A stretch of 54,730 bases of DNA from an uncultured Erythrobacter sp. Its GTDB lineage: Bacteria > Pseudomonadota > Alphaproteobacteria > Sphingomonadales > Sphingomonadaceae. This document shows, piece by piece, positions 23,921 to 32,940 of the stretch. The translations under genes and the position numbers were made by a program. The notes beneath the pieces are model-generated. The model did no database searches, was not told where the DNA came from, and saw only the letters and a program-made list of their open reading frames with translations. The first letter of the stretch is position 1. Every line of letters starts with the position of its first letter. The stretch is taken from contig CANKYK010000003.1 in assembly GCA_947488155.1 (NCBI GenBank), forward strand, positions 1 through 54,730. Direction: 5' to 3'.

Positions 23921-26656
23921 ATGCTTGAAGTCTTCACAACCGGCGGCGGCGAGTTTGTAGTCAACGTTTTGAACGCGGTCTCAGCGTGGACCGGTTCTGG
24001 AGGATGGCGCTCACTCATTACAGTGGTGCTGGTCATCGGGCTGATCTACGCGCTTACAACGATGGCGTTCAATCTGAATTGGCGAACGCTGATTCATTGG
24101 TTCCTAGGCGCGACGCTGATGTACGGGTGTCTGATCATTCCGACTTACGATGTGAAGGTCACTGATCGCATCAACCCCGGCCTTGCTCCCTCTACAGTGT
24201 CAGATGTGCCCCTGGGCCTGGCGATGATTGCACACATCAGCAGTCTAACGGGTGATTATTTGACGCGGACGGCAGAAACCGTTTTCGTGATGCCGAACTC
24301 CCTCCAATACTCAAATTCTGGGATCATTTATGGCGCGCGCCTTTATGACCGCACTCGGAACTTCAAGATCCGCGATCCACGGGTTCGAGCTAATTTGACG
24401 AAGTATTATCAGCAATGCTTGTTCTACGATTTCATGCTCGGACATAAGAACCCGGCGGTCGTTTTGAATTCTGACAATATGCTCGATGAGATGGGCCCCG
24501 GCTCGCCAGCTCGCGCCATGCCATATATCGCAACGGATCTAAGCACGAGCATCATTACCTGCGAGAATGCTTACACCAACCTGCGAACCGGGGACATTCC
24601 GGCCGAGCAAGCACGTGAGCTCCAAAATCAATCGAATGCCGCCTTTCCTGGGATGACGCCTGCGCTTGCTCTCCAGCAAATGCAGAATGATTTGCCCGCG
24701 ATATCTGGCTATTTTCATGGTGGTACGGCGCAGGACGCAAACCGTATTTTTCAGCAACGATCGCTCACTGAGGCGTTTTTGGCCGCTCGGGCGGGTTTTG
24801 GCGCAGCTGATGGTGATGCTTTCGCCGCTCTTCGTGCAGAAGAGCAAGCGCGCAACACTTATAATTCGATCGGTACGCAGGCGATGACATGGGTGCCTTT
24901 GCTGCACATCGTCCTGACCTGCGCGTTCTACGCCCTTTTTCCTATCCTCTTTCCCCTCTGGCTGATCCCCCAAACCGGGGTGATGGCGATGAAGGCCTTC
25001 TTCACCAGCTTCTTCTACTTGGCTGCCTGGGGGCCACTCTACGTCATCATTCATATGTTCATCATGTATCGGACAGAGAGTTCGTTATCGGCGATTTCTC
25101 CGAACGGAATCACTCCAGCGGGGATAGCCGGCATCGATGCTGTGAATTTGGAGGCCGCCTCGACAGCCGGGATGTTGCTCATAGCGGTCCCCGTGCTGGC
25201 ATTGGGACTGACCAAAGGTGCTATGGCGCTCGCAAATCAAGCCCAGGCGCTCCTCAATCCAGCGCAGGGAGCTGCTGAAGCTGCCGCGACAGAGCAGACC
25301 ACCGGGAATTACGCTTACGGAAATACGAGCATTCTCAATTCATCGTCGTTCCTGACCCAAGCGCAACAGTGGAACACCGCGCCGAGCCAAACGATAGGGC
25401 ACGGGACCAGCACATTCGTTGGCGCTGATGGCGCCCTGACCAAGGAAACAGCCGACGGCTATTCGGTCGTCGATCAGCGCCCCGGTATCAGCAATATTGG
25501 GCAAAGCATTGGGATCTCGCAGCGCCTTGATAGGGCTCAATCAATCGTGGGCCGTGAATTGCGTCAACGCATGAACACTGTCGGCAATTCTCTTACTGAA
25601 GCGCAAAGCGAGGTCCAGCGGCTTCAAACTGAACAGCGTGTGGGCAATAGAAGCGAGACCTCCACGCGACAATATTCGGGTTCTGGGCAATCCGCATCGC
25701 AGGGCATTTCTGAAACCGGCTCTGTTTCGAGCAGTCAGGAAAGCTCGGTCGCAAATAGCGGCTCGATCACCGATTCAGAGAGAGATGTATCGACTAACAC
25801 TTCCGCTATTAGCGGTGCTGGAAGCTTGTCAGCGCCCGTTCCGGGCGGAGGTGCTGGGAACGGTGGCGGCGGCGTCCCATTGAAGGGCGGAGGTAGATTG
25901 CCTGCCAACGCGTCTGTAAATGCTTCTGTCGAGACAAGGCGCAACCGATCCAATGGGACAGACGTGCAAGAGTCTTTGTCGGGCGGTAACACTAACCGTT
26001 CTGGATTTAGCGACTCCGCAGACGAGAGTAGCCGCTTCAATCAAGAGTTTCGTAGTGGAACAGAATTCTCGTCATCCCAGACTGGTTATTCTGACAACAG
26101 CACAGCGCTTTCCAGGGCTCAGGAGCGTGTTCAATCGCTCAGTCGTGAATACCGCCAGCTTGAGACACAATCTGAGGAACTTTCAAAAAGCACGACGCTA
26201 TCGGAAGCGGCGGGTATCTCGCGCAACGAAGATCTCACCAATGTCGTCCAATCGCGTTACGAGGCCAAGGCCGATGAGCTTGGCCTGACTGTGCCGGCAT
26301 TCAACAATATCCCGAGAACCCGCCAGGAAGCCGATAATCGTAGCCTAGTTGTTGATCGCATCCTTCAAGATGTGGTCCGTGAGCGAGTGGGTGATCTTGG
26401 TCGTGATTTGCCTGATCCTGATGGCTTGGTCGGCAATCTTCAGCGACCGGCCGATTTTGAACCATCACCTATTCCGTCAGGTTTGGGTCGCGGTTCATCA
26501 CGGGGCGGTTCCGGTGGTAATGGCATCGGAGATCAAATTGAAGATGTTAGGCAAGGGATTGAGGATCGTCGTGGGTCCATCCAGCGGAACCACGGAGCCA
26601 ACAGCGGCGCTGCGCAAGAGAGACGCCGGCGTTCTCGTGAATCGATCAATGATTGA
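23921..26656 (+). CDS. traG: type-F transfer protein TraG
   Basis: A 911-residue inner-membrane protein. N-terminal hydrophobic segments (about residues 25-75) and a second cluster at residues about 325-440 belong to the conserved half. The C-terminal half is Ser/Gly/Gln-rich with predicted coiled coil, and is low in complexity and variable. TraG stabilises mating pairs and is involved in entry exclusion. It is the last plus-strand gene of the operon; no clear terminator follows before the convergent small gene. Confidence 0.95.
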   Translation: MLEVFTTGGGEFVVNVLNAVSAWTGSGGWRSLITVVLVIGLIYALTTMAFNLNWRTLIHWFLGATLMYGCLIIPTYDVKVTDRINPGLAPSTVSDVPLGLAMIAHISSLTGDYLTRTAETVFVMPNSLQYSNSGIIYGARLYDRTRNFKIRDPRVRANLTKYYQQCLFYDFMLGHKNPAVVLNSDNMLDEMGPGSPARAMPYIATDLSTSIITCENAYTNLRTGDIPAEQARELQNQSNAAFPGMTPALALQQMQNDLPAISGYFHGGTAQDANRIFQQRSLTEAFLAARAGFGAADGDAFAALRAEEQARNTYNSIGTQAMTWVPLLHIVLTCAFYALFPILFPLWLIPQTGVMAMKAFFTSFFYLAAWGPLYVIIHMFIMYRTESSLSAISPNGITPAGIAGIDAVNLEAASTAGMLLIAVPVLALGLTKGAMALANQAQALLNPAQGAAEAAATEQTTGNYAYGNTSILNSSSFLTQAQQWNTAPSQTIGHGTSTFVGADGALTKETADGYSVVDQRPGISNIGQSIGISQRLDRAQSIVGRELRQRMNTVGNSLTEAQSEVQRLQTEQRVGNRSETSTRQYSGSGQSASQGISETGSVSSSQESSVANSGSITDSERDVSTNTSAISGAGSLSAPVPGGGAGNGGGGVPLKGGGRLPANASVNASVETRRNRSNGTDVQESLSGGNTNRSGFSDSADESSRFNQEFRSGTEFSSSQTGYSDNSTALSRAQERVQSLSREYRQLETQSEELSKSTTLSEAAGISRNEDLTNVVQSRYEAKADELGLTVPAFNNIPRTRQEADNRSLVVDRILQDVVRERVGDLGRDLPDPDGLVGNLQRPADFEPSPIPSGLGRGSSRGGSGGNGIGDQIEDVRQGIEDRRGSIQRNHGANSGAAQERRRRSRESIND

Positions 26657-26665
26657 ACGTTGAAC

Positions 26666-26884
26666 CTAGAGCAGGCGCCACAGTAGGAAGGCAACAGCAC
26701 CAATCAGTGCAATCCAATAAACGGCATATGTGAAGGCCGTGTGAGATCCCTGCTCAACAGATTGATCTTCGTCCTGAAACACCGTTTCGGGCGGCGCGTT
26801 GTAGAGGTTTCCACCCACATCGATCGTGTCGCCTAGCATAGGCAGACCGGTTGTTGGGTTTATGGCTGGTCTATCGTCATCCAT
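26666..26884 (-). CDS. small tail-anchored membrane protein
   Basis: A 72-residue protein starting MDDDRPAINPTTGLPM, with DTIDVGGNLYN in the middle and a single C-terminal membrane segment (TYAVYWIALIGAVAFLLWRLL). I have no functional assignment. Proteins with an INPxTGLPM-type start are common as small hypothetical proteins on such replicons, so it is probably real. It is convergent with traG, with 9 bases between the stops. Confidence 0.65.
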   Translation of the reverse strand: MDDDRPAINPTTGLPMLGDTIDVGGNLYNAPPETVFQDEDQSVEQGSHTAFTYAVYWIALIGAVAFLLWRLL

Positions 26885-27079
26885 TTCGCATATCCATTAC
26901 TCTTACGACGTGAGAATACCACATTTCGGCTTTTCCGACCAGTAAGATGAAGAGCCCAGATATCGCCTTGCTCCCCCTGAGGAGCAATGGCGGGCGGAGC
27001 CCGCCTCCTGCCTTAGAGGAGATCGCTTTGTTGGAATGTGAAGCTCTTTGGTTGACTTTCATCAATCCCAATACAGCGC

Positions 27080-27100
27080 ATGAGCCGTTCTTCGGCTCAT
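27080..27100 (-). terminator. hairpin just past the rep gene
   Basis: ATGAGCCG-TTCTT-CGGCTCAT begins three bases beyond the minus-strand rep stop. Its 8-bp stem is perfect, but the T-rich bases lie on the plus-strand side, so as a terminator it is weak for rep. Another hairpin, GGCGGGC-GGA-GCCCGCC, lies at 26989-27005. Nothing else is seen in 26885-27103. Confidence 0.45.
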
Positions 27101-27103
27101 TCC

Positions 27104-27961
27104 TTATTCATTCTTAGAGACTGAAGAGGGATTCTGTTCGTTCACTGAACTCGCACAATCATCTTCACTTCTCCCTTCGCTCTCCTCCTCGTTTGCCTCG
27201 ATTGCAGCCCCCAATCTATCAAGCACTCTGGCAAGCTCCGGATCGCACTCCCCTGCCAGCGCAGAACCAAGCTTTGAGGGTGATGTTGCCAGCAGCGCCT
27301 TTTCCCGCGCCTGATTGGCTTGTTTGCGCCGCTGCGCTTCTTTAATGGCTGCTCGGCCGCCGAGAAGCTGCTTGAAGCGCTCATACACTCGCCCAGGCAG
27401 CTTCGTGAGCTCAAAAAAGTAGGCGTTTGTTTCTTGAGCGACCTGCGGCCCCTCACCCCGTTCATTGTCGATGCGCCTCGTGCGTCGCACCCAGTCGATG
27501 AAACCATGACGTTTCAGCCTCGCTAGAGCGTTCACCACCGTCGCTCTGGCATACCGGGTGTAGCGCATGATGGTGTCGATCGATGGCTCGCAGCGACCTG
27601 TTTTGAAGTCGCAGCACCGCGTTAAGAGTGTATCGAGTACGCGAACGCCGCTGTCTCCTATAGGGCCAAGACGCGCACCGAACTCCTTGTTGGTGTCATC
27701 AAACTCCTGTGCGGTCTGTACGAGTTTGTCCTTCCACTTGAGCCCAGCGGCAACCCCACCGCCTGCGATGGGACGGAACACTTGCGCCCGCCGATCGCTC
27801 ACGTCGAAGCTTGATCGCCTGACTGGTTGGAAGGTGCGGCGCTTCGTCAACGAATCCTTAGCACCTGGCGATCTATTCAATCCGCCAATGTTAGGCGTGA
27901 TGCGTCCAATTGGCACAGCTCCATAAGAGCTGCGCTGCCCTCTGTTTTGCTCATAACCCAT
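27104..27961 (-). CDS. winged-helix protein, probable replication initiator
   Basis: A 285-residue basic protein. Residues about 85-185 form a winged helix (DSGVRVLDTLLTRCCDF, EPSIDTIMRYTRYARATVV, NALARLKRHGFIDWVRRTRR) like HTH_36-type domains of plasmid replication proteins. The C-terminal part is a charged helix and a Ser/Glu tail. No other initiator is recognisable on the plasmid, and a candidate antisense RNA lies over its leader, so I infer a Rep role. GGAGGA 9 bases before the ATG at 27961 favours that start; it sits in a CCTCC-GATT-GGAGG hairpin. An ATG at 28003 (299 residues) is the alternative. It could instead be a regulator. Confidence 0.6.
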   Translation of the reverse strand: MGYEQNRGQRSSYGAVPIGRITPNIGGLNRSPGAKDSLTKRRTFQPVRRSSFDVSDRRAQVFRPIAGGGVAAGLKWKDKLVQTAQEFDDTNKEFGARLGPIGDSGVRVLDTLLTRCCDFKTGRCEPSIDTIMRYTRYARATVVNALARLKRHGFIDWVRRTRRIDNERGEGPQVAQETNAYFFELTKLPGRVYERFKQLLGGRAAIKEAQRRKQANQAREKALLATSPSKLGSALAGECDPELARVLDRLGAAIEANEEESEGRSEDDCASSVNEQNPSSVSKNE

Positions 27962-28070
27962 ACTGCCGTCTCCTCCGATTGGAGGGGCCGCGAACGCAGA
28001 CATAACTTTCCCGTCTGCAAAAACGCAGTTTTGTCTTGACGGGTTATCGGAAGGGGCCTAACTCTCGTGT

Positions 28071-28159
28071 CGCATTCATTTTTGACGAGGTGCTTCCAAC
28101 ACCTTTGAGAGCTAAGAGGATCTTCCTCACATTGAGCCCGGCCATTGGCCGGGTTTTTT
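28071..28159 (+). ncRNA. candidate antisense RNA opposite the rep leader
   Basis: A promoter-like TTGACG (28036-28041), 17-base spacer and TAACTC (28059-28064) precede about 90 bases with stem-loops AGGTG/CACCT and GAGG/CCTC and a strong terminator: CCCGGCC-ATT-GGCCGGG then six T (28137-28159). No plus-strand gene ends here, so the terminator must serve a short RNA. The RNA would be complementary to any rep mRNA starting beyond 28160. That is the arrangement of counter-transcribed RNAs controlling copy number. The terminator is clear; promoter and function are inferred. Confidence 0.55.
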
Positions 28160-28280
28160 GTTATCTGGTTCGATTACTCCCCTCGATGAAACACTTTTCG
28201 CGCTCGAATCGCCGCAAGGCGTAGAACGCGATGAGAACACTTCGGGCCAAAGTTGTCAGGCTTTCAAGGATAACCAACAA

Positions 28281-28520
28281 CTAATCCCCCGCTGGCTCGT
28301 GCTGGGCATGACTCAACTCGCCCGATGTAGAGGAAGTATTACTACGCATCTTCTCGATTGCATTGGAGCTTAAGCCTTCGAGAATGCCGTATTTATTGCC
28401 GGTTTCGTCATAGAAGCGCAGCGCTACTTTCAGAGATGGTTGTCGGCGGCCCGCTTTAACGCTGAAATACCAAGCGCGTGAGATGCCGAGTCTCGTCCAA
28501 ATCTCCGTCATGAGCCTCAT
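28281..28520 (-). CDS. small HTH protein of a divergent regulator pair
   Basis: A 79-residue protein (76 from the ATG at 28511, which has GAGG 3-4 bases upstream). Residues about 4-45 (TEIWTRLGISRAWYFSVKAG, RRQPSLKVALRFYDETGN) resemble a short Cro/phage-type helix-turn-helix. The tail is Ser-rich. It starts directly beside a palindrome and is divergent from an XRE gene. The frame extends much further upstream, but that part overlaps the XRE gene and is not credible. Confidence 0.55.
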   Translation of the reverse strand: MRLMTEIWTRLGISRAWYFSVKAGRRQPSLKVALRFYDETGNKYGILEGLSSNAIEKMRSNTSSTSGELSHAQHEPAGD

Positions 28521-28541
28521 AAGTCTACTAATTGTAGACTT
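28521..28541. promoter_or_regulatory. perfect palindrome between divergent HTH genes
   Basis: Arms AAGTCTAC and GTAGACTT (8 bp) flank TAATT. It touches the first codon of the minus-strand HTH gene and lies 50 bases before the plus-strand XRE gene. This is the layout of an operator shared by a divergent regulator pair. Binding by either protein would block expression of the minus-strand gene. Confidence 0.7.
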
Positions 28542-28590
28542 TGTCAAGCGTCGTTCACTCACCGGGCGTCCATTGGTGCATACTCCGGGC

Positions 28591-28854
28591 ATGGGAACAG
28601 GGAACGATCTGGGCTGGTTTATCAACGAGTGGCTTGATTTTGCCGATATGAAGCAAAAGGATCTCGCCCATATAACAGGGTGGTCTAAAGCCAAGGTTTC
28701 TGCCCTTTGTAACGGCCGGAACGGCTATAGCCGTGAAACGGTGGAGGGAGCTGCGCGCGCTCTTGGGTGCCATCCGTTCGAGCTGCTGATTCATCCGACA
28801 AGGGCGGTCCTCCTCCGCCGGAAAGTGGAAGAAAATGCCTCAGATGGGCGTTAG
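28591..28854 (+). CDS. XRE-family transcriptional regulator
   Basis: An 87-residue protein with a clear helix-turn-helix: DMKQKDLAHITGWSKAKVSA, then NGRNGYSRETVEGAARALGC. Length is typical of a single-domain XRE repressor. The start is the ATG at 28591. There is no ribosome-binding site, but CATACT ends seven bases upstream and could be a -10 box for a leaderless message. The frame extends upstream across the palindrome, which I do not accept. It may control the rep region or its divergent neighbour. Confidence 0.75.
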   Translation: MGTGNDLGWFINEWLDFADMKQKDLAHITGWSKAKVSALCNGRNGYSRETVEGAARALGCHPFELLIHPTRAVLLRRKVEENASDGR

Positions 28855-28887
28855 CGTTCACTAAAAGCGAACTTTGCACAATTTCTT

Positions 28888-29409
28888 TCATGCGGCCAAG
28901 TTTGCCCAGCGCTCCGCAATGGGGACCAAGACAAACAGGCAGCCGAGGCCAGCTGCAATTGCGTAAAAGCCGACTATTGTTCGGATCAAGCCTCGCCACC
29001 AGGCCTTGCGGCCTGAAGTAACATCTTTTCGCAAACGAGAGATTCGGCTCGTCATATTGGCCGTGCCTTCATAAACCATCAGGGAACCCGTCATCAAAGT
29101 GAGTAGGGTTAAGGCCAGCGCAATCGCGTAGAATGACCCGATGCCGAATGCCAACGCAGCCAATGTGCCGGCGATAATTGGCATCAATGCGATATGCCCA
29201 GAGCTGCACAGGTGCGTCGCATAGTAGGCCGGTTTGGACAGTTTAGCAGGGATGAGCAGCATCGGTTGATGGCAGACCTCGCAATGTTTGGCCGGCGTTC
29301 GGGCCGGCCAAGGCCTCATCCAAGTGCCGCAGTACGGACAAGCCGGGTGTCGGTCATCCGTATCGATTTTTGTGAGACGCCGGTGTTCCACGCTATTGGA
29401 AGAACCCAT
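28888..29409 (-). CDS. zinc-ribbon membrane protein at the end of the mobilisation operon
   Basis: About 173 residues from ATG 29409 (GGTGGA 9 bases upstream), or 184 from ATG 29442. Residues about 23-50 contain two CxxC pairs (CPYCG and CEVC) that could form a zinc ribbon. Three hydrophobic segments follow, with LMPIIAGTLAALAFGIGSFY and YAIAAGLGCLFVLVPIA among them. I do not recognise the family. It is the last gene after traI in the same direction. Confidence 0.65.
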   Translation of the reverse strand: MGSSNSVEHRRLTKIDTDDRHPACPYCGTWMRPWPARTPAKHCEVCHQPMLLIPAKLSKPAYYATHLCSSGHIALMPIIAGTLAALAFGIGSFYAIALALTLLTLMTGSLMVYEGTANMTSRISRLRKDVTSGRKAWWRGLIRTIVGFYAIAAGLGCLFVLVPIAERWANLAA

Positions 29410-29602
29410 CGCTGCGTCCACCGTAACGATTATCAAGCTCATTCTCTTTGCGACCGGTCGACCTTCTCAATCCGACCTCGACGACGCCGCCGCGATGTTT
29501 CATGTGAATATCTCGCAAGTCGATGTTGTTGCGATGTGCCCAATCGATCGCTGCCTGTTCGCTGGGGAAGTCCCCCATATCGTCGTGATTCCATCCGCTC
29601 AT
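29393..29602 (-). CDS. small protein of unknown function downstream of traI
   Basis: A 69-residue polar protein (SGWNHDDMGDFPSEQAAIDW, then HRNNIDLRDIHMKHRG). AAGGAG 7 bases before the ATG is one of the best ribosome-binding sites in the region and sets the start. Its ATG overlaps the stop of the preceding gene by 4 bases. No domain is recognised. Confidence 0.65.
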   Translation of the reverse strand: MSGWNHDDMGDFPSEQAAIDWAHRNNIDLRDIHMKHRGGVVEVGLRRSTGRKENELDNRYGGRSDGFFQ

Positions 29603-29862
29603 AAGTCTTCTCCTTCTTTTAAAAGCGTGTTTGGGAGTGGGGTCTTGCCCCCTGCTGGCCGATGCTTCTTTCGCGAAGCATTGCGGTTCCTCAGTCTGTT
29701 CACCGACATGTGAATGCACTGTACGAAAAGACCCGCGATGGAGCCCACGATCACTGCACTAAGGATTGCCAGGCCAATTACTGTGCACTCGGCGATGTAG
29801 TGACCGCTGTTCAACACGGCTGTCGCGGGTTCTGAGACGCTTGGCGGAATTGTGCTAGTCAT
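29599..29862 (-). CDS. small single-pass membrane protein coupled to traI
   Basis: An 87-residue protein with one central membrane segment (CTVIGLAILSAVIVGSIAGL) and a basic C-terminal tail (RLRNRNASRKKHRPAGG). The ATG at 29862 overlaps the traI stop in an ATGA, so it is co-translated with the relaxase. Function unknown; its place suggests a transfer accessory. Confidence 0.65.
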   Translation of the reverse strand: MTSTIPPSVSEPATAVLNSGHYIAECTVIGLAILSAVIVGSIAGLFVQCIHMSVNRLRNRNASRKKHRPAGGKTPLPNTLLKEGEDL

Positions 29863-32800
29863 CGGCCGATGTCCCAATCCCTGCTGCGGTCTTGGATTTG
29901 CCGTTCTGGCTTTTCCTGCACCGGCTGTTTGGTCTCCACGCCGCCGCGAACTCCGCGGTCGGGAGGAGGCTTGAGACTGTCTCGTAGCTGAGCTTGCTGC
30001 ACGGCATCGCGAGTTGGTTTTGAATGGTCAGGGACGTTCGAGCGTTCAGGCTTGTCGCTGGGTGCTTGCTGTATCGCCTCAAGCGCGCTGGCCTTGTCGC
30101 CTGAGTTGTTTTCCAATTGGTTGGTGAGCTTTTGGGCGTCGTCCGTTACAACTGTGATATCGTCTCGAACGCGGGTGAGCATGACATGGGCGAGGCGCTC
30201 ATTGGTAAGCCGCTTGTTTTCGGCCGACAGCTCGCCAATCGCTTTATTGGTGGTTTCACCCTGGGCTTGGTGCATGTTCAAGGCGTATGCGAGCCCCATC
30301 CTCTCCAGCATTGGATCGGAGTTAGCGAGCTTTATATCGTCACCATCTTTGTTGCGAACCGTGATACTGTCCTGCTCGACTTTAAGCACTTTGGCTTCTT
30401 CTGACTTACGCAGGCCGCGCTCATCATCTTTTGCAGTCCACCGCACCTTGTCACCCTCGTGAACGCGGTCCTTGTGCTTCTCCGAGAGTTCCAGCGCTTC
30501 ACGGTTGTCGTTTGTATCGATCTTTCGCGGGTCGAAGAAAACCCGTTTCCCGTTTTCAGAAAGCAGCTGAACTTGGCCCCTGGAATAGTGACCCGTCACT
30601 TCATATCGCCCTCGCAGCAAGCCCCCTGGCGCGTCGCGTCTATGAACGTCGACAACCATGCCAGGGCGGTAGCTTTGGGGGTAGCGGAGCTCTTCGGCCG
30701 TGGCGTGCGATGGTAGGAGCGTTGTGACTTCTCGCCCCTGCCCTTTCAGGGTGCCTTCGCTCAGCAAACCAGCTTGAACTTGCTCGTTAATCTTAGCGCG
30801 AGAAACACGCCCCGCAGTGTAAATCGCGGTTTCTGCTCTTTCAGGTGCACTAAGCTTAAGCCATCTCTCCGCAACTGCGCTGCTACGGTCGTCGCTTTCG
30901 ACAAGATTGCCTCCCAGTGCGTCTAAAGCGGCGCCGATTTTTCCTTGCCGAGATAGCCCCGCCACTTGCTTCATGTGCTCGGTGCGCTGGCGGTAGCTAG
31001 TTTCGAGCGTTGCCGTGCTTGCGGGGCCATCTTGGAGAAGCTTGAAGCTTTTCCCATCGTCCACAGGCATAAGCTGCTTCTTGTCGCCAATCAGCGCGAG
31101 CTTCTCGATCCCCATACGGTTTGCAATGGAGAGCAGATTCCGCATGGGAGTGTTTCCAACAAGGGATGCCTCATCAAGCACGATCACTGTGTCTTTGAGC
31201 GCTTCAGCGCTCTCTTCACCACCCCGGATGTGCTCATTGATAAATGAGGAAAGCGATTGCGCCTGAATTGGTTTGCCCGTCGCTTTGCCGTCGGGTGAGC
31301 GAATGGTGACATCATCGCGAAGCGAATTCACCATCTTGTTGGCCACTGCGAGGCCTATGACGCGCTTCCCTTGGGCATCGGCAATGCTGGCGATCGCTGA
31401 CAGAGTGGATGATTTACCTGCCCCAGCTACGCCTTGTACGGCCACCGTGCGGTCCTTGGAGGCCAACACGAGCGTTGAAGCCGCCAACTGTTCAGACGAC
31501 AGCTTGTGCTCCCCCGCAACCGTCTGAAGGCGCTCGGCGAGCCCTTCAGCGCGGGCAATGGGCTCGACTGCACCCTTCCCTTCCTCGACCCCCCTCAAGA
31601 TCTCCCGCTCTGTGCGCAAGTGTTCGGGTGTTGTGAGAAGATTGGATTTTCCATCGAGGCGGTCGCTTCTACCTGAGACCAGATGCCCGTCGTTCGTAAG
31701 TTTCTCGATGCGCTGCTCGACACGTTCGGCCGTCACACCGCGAAGATCCAAGTTGACGGCGGTGCGCATGACTTCGTGTCGCGAAAAGGCGGCTTCCCTC
31801 GCGCCCAGGATTCGGACTGCTGATGCAACGGCCATTTCTGTCCGTATCTCGGACGGTGTAAGCGCCATGCGAGCGACGCCGTTGGTCGTGAGGCGTTCAC
31901 TGGGGCGAAGGTAATCTGGAACACTGCTGATGATAGAGCGGGCCTGCCTTGCAATATCATGAGCCACAGAAGTGCTTGCGACCGGACGTTCATTGATGGC
32001 CTGGGCTGCCTTCGTTTTGGCTGCTTCGATCAACGGCTCAGGGTTGAAGCCCACCTCGCGTGCTTCGGTCTTCCATTGCTGGAGGAGCTTTTCTTTGCTT
32101 TCGACATTGAGCTTCGGATCGCGGGTAGCGAGCGTGATCTTCTTCTTCCCCGCGTCGGATGTGACGCCAAGCTCTTTGATCTTGTCATTGATGTCTGCGG
32201 TTCGCTTGCTGAATTGGTCGATAACCTTTTGGTCCACACCTTTGATTTCGAACTGGCCATGCTTGCCCGTGATCTTCGTTTCATATCCGAGCTTATGAAG
32301 GCCTTCGCGCATCGCTGCATGATAGGCTGCGCCGAGTATCGTGTTGTTTTGCCAAAGCTCGCGATTGTACAGCGCCTTCCATTGGCCATCCTTTTGGGTG
32401 ATCGCGGCGATTACGACATGGATGTGGCTCTGAGGATCGAGCGCTCGACTCGTGTCATGCTCAAACATGGCATAGACAAGGTTGCCCGTCCGTACCGGTT
32501 CCCCGCGCCTATTCCGGCTGTAATCGCGTGCTTCAGCAAAGTGCTTTTCTGCGTAAGCGACAGTGTTTTTAACGACCTCTCTATGAAGAGCTAAAATGCG
32601 CTTATCATCCCCAATGAGGGCTAAAACTGAGGCGGATTTGGACATCGAAAAGGTAAGGTCCATGCCGGCTGCTCGTTTTTCATTTGAATTGACAACAGTT
32701 CCGTCAGGAAGCTTCCCATCCAGGAGCCGCTCAAAGCTCGCCTTATCGACCTCACCCTCTAAACCTAGCGCCTCAGCGCCGTTCCCCTCATAAGAGGAGT

Positions 32801-32891
32801 ATTCGCCGCCATCTTCGCCGAGATAATAGTTGTCCTTGGCAAAATAGTCGGCCGCGCCTCCTGCAGAGCGTACAGTTGCTACGGATAGCAT
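29859..32891 (-). CDS. traI: MobF-family conjugative relaxase/helicase
   Basis: A 1010-residue TrwC/TraI-type enzyme that nicks oriT and unwinds the transferred strand. The relaxase domain (about 1-300) has N-terminal tyrosines Y16, Y22 and Y23 (ADYFAKDNYYLGEDGG), GMDLTFSMSKSASVL, and the metal-binding HIH in DPQSHIHVVIA near residues 155-165. The helicase domain follows, with Walker A VAGAGKSS near residue 485, VLDEASLV and the late AYALNMHQAQGET motif. It is shorter than F TraI (1756 residues) but normal for TrwC-like proteins. GGGG lies 8 bases before the ATG. Confidence 0.96.
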   Translation of the reverse strand: MLSVATVRSAGGAADYFAKDNYYLGEDGGEYSSYEGNGAEALGLEGEVDKASFERLLDGKLPDGTVVNSNEKRAAGMDLTFSMSKSASVLALIGDDKRILALHREVVKNTVAYAEKHFAEARDYSRNRRGEPVRTGNLVYAMFEHDTSRALDPQSHIHVVIAAITQKDGQWKALYNRELWQNNTILGAAYHAAMREGLHKLGYETKITGKHGQFEIKGVDQKVIDQFSKRTADINDKIKELGVTSDAGKKKITLATRDPKLNVESKEKLLQQWKTEAREVGFNPEPLIEAAKTKAAQAINERPVASTSVAHDIARQARSIISSVPDYLRPSERLTTNGVARMALTPSEIRTEMAVASAVRILGAREAAFSRHEVMRTAVNLDLRGVTAERVEQRIEKLTNDGHLVSGRSDRLDGKSNLLTTPEHLRTEREILRGVEEGKGAVEPIARAEGLAERLQTVAGEHKLSSEQLAASTLVLASKDRTVAVQGVAGAGKSSTLSAIASIADAQGKRVIGLAVANKMVNSLRDDVTIRSPDGKATGKPIQAQSLSSFINEHIRGGEESAEALKDTVIVLDEASLVGNTPMRNLLSIANRMGIEKLALIGDKKQLMPVDDGKSFKLLQDGPASTATLETSYRQRTEHMKQVAGLSRQGKIGAALDALGGNLVESDDRSSAVAERWLKLSAPERAETAIYTAGRVSRAKINEQVQAGLLSEGTLKGQGREVTTLLPSHATAEELRYPQSYRPGMVVDVHRRDAPGGLLRGRYEVTGHYSRGQVQLLSENGKRVFFDPRKIDTNDNREALELSEKHKDRVHEGDKVRWTAKDDERGLRKSEEAKVLKVEQDSITVRNKDGDDIKLANSDPMLERMGLAYALNMHQAQGETTNKAIGELSAENKRLTNERLAHVMLTRVRDDITVVTDDAQKLTNQLENNSGDKASALEAIQQAPSDKPERSNVPDHSKPTRDAVQQAQLRDSLKPPPDRGVRGGVETKQPVQEKPERQIQDRSRDWDIGR

Positions 32892-32940
32892 TTATCTGCC
32901 CCAAGGTTTGCGTGCGATGCGGGGGTCTTCGGGCTCCACA

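Noticed and set aside
24539..25054. 171-codon frame opposite traG
   Set aside because: Mirror of the conserved membrane region of TraG.
28281..28854. Toxin-antitoxin module
   Set aside because: Both genes look like DNA-binding regulators; no toxin motif is seen in either.
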